Made by a program: the position numbers and the translations under genes. 8,663 nucleotides of DNA from an uncultured Lysobacter sp. (GTDB taxonomy: Bacteria; Pseudomonadota; Gammaproteobacteria; Xanthomonadales; Xanthomonadaceae). Positions 6,786 through 8,663 of the stretch are shown here, piece after piece. The number at the start of each line of letters is the position of its first letter. Position 1 is the stretch's first letter. The notes beneath the pieces are model-generated. The model worked only from the letters and a program-made list of their open reading frames with translations. It had not been told where the DNA came from and ran no database searches. The stretch covers positions 1 through 8,663 of the forward strand of contig CADCUA010000256.1 in NCBI GenBank assembly GCA_902805755.1, written 5' to 3'.

Positions 6786-7778
6786 ATGAACCCCATGCAC
6801 GATCCACTGTCGCCCGAGGAGCGCGCTCTGGCCGAGCGCCTCGCGCGACTGCCTCCCCAAGGCGAGCCTTCAGCCGCGCTCGACGCAGCGATCCTGCGCG
6901 CGGCGCATGCAGCCAGTCCGCCGTCTCGCACGAGCCGTCGCGGACGCAGGTGGTGGGCCGCCGCTGCCGTACCGGGAGGTTTCATCACCGCGGTCGGCAC
7001 CGCCGCGGCGTTCGTGTTCGCGGTCGGCCTGGTGTGGCAGCTGCGTCCGGGTGAACGACCCGAGGTGCCGCGCGAAACGCGTGGTGATGACGGATTCGTC
7101 GCGGTCGAGATGATCGCGGCGCCAGCGGATGCTCGTTCCGATCCATCGCCGCCGCCCGGCACAGGAAAGCGAGCCGCCGCGCCGGCCATGCCGGATACGC
7201 GATCCGGCGTGGGCGATGCGGTCCCATCCTCGTCCCCCGTACCGGCACAGGACACTGCGGGCGAGCCCGCCATGCCGGCTCATGTCGATGCGATGGATGC
7301 AGTGCCGCAGCAAGCCGCTGTGCCGCCCGAACCGGAAACGGCTGCGCCGTCCATCGCGGCACCCATCGAGCGCGCCATGGCGCCCGTGCATGCGACGGCG
7401 CCGGAGCAGCAAGCGCAGTCAGCGCGTACGCGCGCGCCCCGACGCGCCACATACACCACGGCGGCTCGCGCACGTGCTGAAGCAGCTCGGAGCAGCGCTC
7501 CGATCCGCAATCAACGCGATCCGGAAGTCGGCGAGCACCGGACGCCGGCCAGCGCCGACAACGCCGCCAGTCCGTCCACGGGCCAATCGGGTGATGGTGC
7601 AGTCGCCGCAATGCCGGTCGCGCTCGACGGGTCGCTGGCGCCGGCGGACTGGCTCGAACGCATCCGCCTCCGCCGCGCAGAAGGTGACCTCGAAAGCGCG
7701 GGTGAAAGCCTGCGCCTGTTCCGCCGCTCGTATCCGCGCATCCCGGTGCCGCGTGACCTGCGTGATCTGCCGCGTTAG
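6786..7778 (+). CDS. Single-pass membrane protein, probable anti-sigma factor
   Basis: I read this 330-residue protein as the membrane-bound regulator of the upstream sigma factor, from position and architecture rather than a diagnostic motif. Residues 1-57 form a short cytoplasmic segment with a helical stretch (LSPEERALAERLARLPPQGE) ending in basic SRRGRR. One membrane helix follows (about 58-86); positive charges before it predict an N-in, C-out topology. Residues 90-280 are a low-complexity Pro/Ala-rich stretch, likely a periplasmic linker. The last 50 residues (ADWLERIRLRRAEGDLESAG, 287-306, then LFRRSYP) form a compact helical segment of a kind I recall in similar proteobacterial proteins. 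There are no cysteines, so the zinc-binding HxxxCxxC motif of ZAS anti-sigmas is absent. ATG 6786 is chosen because it opens the conserved N-terminus; ATG 6795 is possible. The YigZ-like gene begins 2 bases after the stop. The membrane topology is more certain than the function. Confidence 0.75.
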   Translation: MNPMHDPLSPEERALAERLARLPPQGEPSAALDAAILRAAHAASPPSRTSRRGRRWWAAAAVPGGFITAVGTAAAFVFAVGLVWQLRPGERPEVPRETRGDDGFVAVEMIAAPADARSDPSPPPGTGKRAAAPAMPDTRSGVGDAVPSSSPVPAQDTAGEPAMPAHVDAMDAVPQQAAVPPEPETAAPSIAAPIERAMAPVHATAPEQQAQSARTRAPRRATYTTAARARAEAARSSAPIRNQRDPEVGEHRTPASADNAASPSTGQSGDGAVAAMPVALDGSLAPADWLERIRLRRAEGDLESAGESLRLFRRSYPRIPVPRDLRDLPR

Positions 7779-7780
7779 AC

Positions 7781-8368
7781 ATGCATACCCTTGCCGTCCG
7801 GGCACAGCATGCGATCGAGGTCAAACACAGCCGCTTCCTTGCCGTCGCTGCGCCCATCACCAGCGCCGATGCAGCGCTGGCGTTTTTCGCGGAGGTGGGA
7901 GACCCGGCCGCGACCCATAACTGCTGGGCCTATCGCATCGGGTCCCAATACCGCTCCAATGACGACGGCGAGCCGGGCGGCACCGCCGGGCGGCCGATTC
8001 TCGCGGCGATTGACGGCCAGGGTTTCGACGGCGTGGCGGTCGTGGTCACGCGCTGGTACGGCGGCATCAAGCTCGGGGCGGGCGGACTCGTGCGTGCGTA
8101 CGGCGGATGTGCCGCGGAATGCCTGCGCCTGGCGCAGCGCACGCCGATCACACACCTGATCGAATGCGAGATCACGTTTGCGTTTGCCGACACCGGCGCG
8201 GTGCATGCACTGCTCGCTGCGGCCGGCGCGGAAAAAGTCGGTGAGCGCTTCGACGAAAACGGCGCATGCCTGCATGCGCGCCTTCCCGCCGACGCATTGC
8301 CGCTGCTCGTGCAGCAACTGCGCGACGCCACCCGCGACCGGGCGCGCTGCATCGTCGCCGCGGATTGA
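7781..8368 (+). CDS. yigZ: IMPACT/YigZ (UPF0029) family protein
   Basis: This 195-residue cytoplasmic protein belongs to the YigZ/IMPACT family. The N-terminal UPF0029 domain (about 10-116) contains the signature DDGEPGGTAGRPIL (61-74) and VVTRWYGGIKLGAGGLVRAY (88-107). A C-terminal ferredoxin-like domain follows (about 125-190). Length is usual for the bacterial family. Eukaryotic IMPACT acts in translational control through GCN1/GCN2. The bacterial role is not settled, and a nucleic-acid or ribosome-related function is only suggested by structure and homology. The ATG lies 2 bases after the stop of the membrane-protein gene and has no visible ribosome site of its own, so translation is probably coupled to it. 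A 67-base gap then precedes the ABC exporter gene. The family call is firm; function is not. Confidence 0.93.
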   Translation: MHTLAVRAQHAIEVKHSRFLAVAAPITSADAALAFFAEVGDPAATHNCWAYRIGSQYRSNDDGEPGGTAGRPILAAIDGQGFDGVAVVVTRWYGGIKLGAGGLVRAYGGCAAECLRLAQRTPITHLIECEITFAFADTGAVHALLAAAGAEKVGERFDENGACLHARLPADALPLLVQQLRDATRDRARCIVAAD

Positions 8369-8384
8369 TCGACGTCGCACGGTT

Positions 8385-8406
8385 GCGGCCACATGCCGTC
8401 GGCCGC
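8385..8406 (+). other. Short inverted repeat after yigZ
   Basis: GCGGCC (8385-8390) and GGCCGC (8401-8406) form a perfect 6 bp stem around a 10-base loop, 16 bases after the yigZ stop. No U-tract follows, so a terminator role is weak. It lies just upstream of the candidate promoter of the ABC gene. Confidence 0.25.
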
Positions 8407-8423
8407 CCCGCGCCACGATCGAC

Positions 8424-8429
8424 GACAAT
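8424..8429 (+). promoter_or_regulatory. Candidate -10 box of the ABC exporter gene
   Basis: GACAAT (8424-8429) matches four of six -10 positions and ends 6 bases before the ATG at 8436, so transcription would begin at or next to the start codon. The in-frame ATG at 8430 directly abuts this box and would not be transcribed from it, which favours 8436 as the start. No good -35 is visible. Confidence 0.33.
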
Positions 8430-8435
8430 ATGCGG

Positions 8436-8663
8436 ATGAGCGAACCCGCCGAATCCGAAGCCCGCGCGCGCAAGGCGCCCGTCGGGAGCCTGCGCACCCT
8501 GTGGCCGTTTGTGCAGCGGCACCGCGGCCTGTTTGCGGCGTGGCTGGCCGCGCTTGCAGTGTCCAGCAGCGCGACCCTCAGCCTTCCGCTCGCGTTCCGG
8601 ACGATGATCGACCAGGGCTTCCGCCAGGGCGGCGGTGACGCGGTCGACCGCGCGTTCGCCCTG
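8436..8663 (+). CDS. MsbA-like ABC exporter, N-terminal part (runs off the edge)
   Basis: Only the first 76 residues are present; the frame is open to the last base of the window. After a charged N-terminus (about residues 1-17), SLRTLWPFVQRHRGLFAAWL (18-37) leads into a first membrane helix (about 32-54) and then LPLAFRTMIDQGF (50-62). The pattern of a short cytoplasmic elbow, a hydrophobic helix and R-x-MIDxGF is typical of the first transmembrane segment of homodimeric exporters with membrane and ATPase domains fused, particularly the MsbA-related group. The ATP-binding domain would lie beyond the window, so this is a call from the N-terminus only. The substrate is unknown; lipid or drug export is possible. 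An in-frame ATG at 8430 is an alternative start. The gene is in the same direction as yigZ but probably has its own promoter. Confidence 0.8.
   Translation, partial: MSEPAESEARARKAPVGSLRTLWPFVQRHRGLFAAWLAALAVSSSATLSLPLAFRTMIDQGFRQGGGDAVDRAFAL

Noticed and set aside
6635..6789. Possible small gene in the sigma/anti-sigma spacer
   Set aside because: The only frames there are Arg/Ala-rich reads that continue into the wrong frame of the next gene; no ribosome site or conserved pattern is visible.
8367..8424. Direct repeat GATCGACG at 8367-8374 and 8417-8424
   Set aside because: An 8-base repeat 50 bases apart is expected by chance at this base composition, and no mobile element or integration gene is nearby.

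Overview
The window looks like chromosomal core sequence from a high-GC gammaproteobacterium, most likely Xanthomonadaceae (Lysobacter, Luteimonas or Stenotrophomonas-like). This is judged from the very GC-rich codon use, the protein sequences, the lack of clear Shine-Dalgarno sites, and -10-like boxes placed directly before start codons. I see no tRNA, rRNA, CRISPR array, insertion sequence or prophage gene. The lineage call is an inference from reading, not from a database search.

Layout, left to right. (1) xseA (109-1452, +), the large subunit of exonuclease VII, is followed after 16 bases by a family-21-like aldehyde dehydrogenase (1469-2899, +). (2) A large cytoplasmic GAF-GAF-GGDEF-EAL cyclic-di-GMP enzyme (2909-5818, -) converges on the dehydrogenase, with only 9 bases between the two stop codons. 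(3) A 202-base divergent control region (5819-6020) separates it from an ECF-type sigma factor (6021-6578, +). (4) A 207-base spacer carrying two GC-rich inverted repeats and a possible separate promoter leads to a single-pass membrane protein (6786-7778, +), read as the likely anti-sigma factor. (5) An IMPACT/YigZ-family gene starts 2 bases after that stop (7781-8368, +). (6) An MsbA-like ABC exporter gene begins at 8436 and runs off the right edge.

How the genes may work together. Exonuclease VII and the dehydrogenase are spaced like an operon but have no obvious functional link. The centre of the window is a signalling cluster: a sensor enzyme that should be able to make and degrade cyclic-di-GMP, back to back with an ECF sigma factor and its presumed membrane-bound regulator. 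The regulator lacks the cysteines of the usual zinc-type anti-sigma domain. It has a short cytoplasmic N-terminus, one membrane helix, a long Pro/Ala-rich periplasmic linker and a compact C-terminal helical segment.

I do not see a clearly new biological system. The points most worth checking are the sigma/anti-sigma arrangement with its structured spacer, the predicted leaderless promoters, and the tandemly duplicated GAF-plus-coiled-coil module in the cyclic-di-GMP protein.
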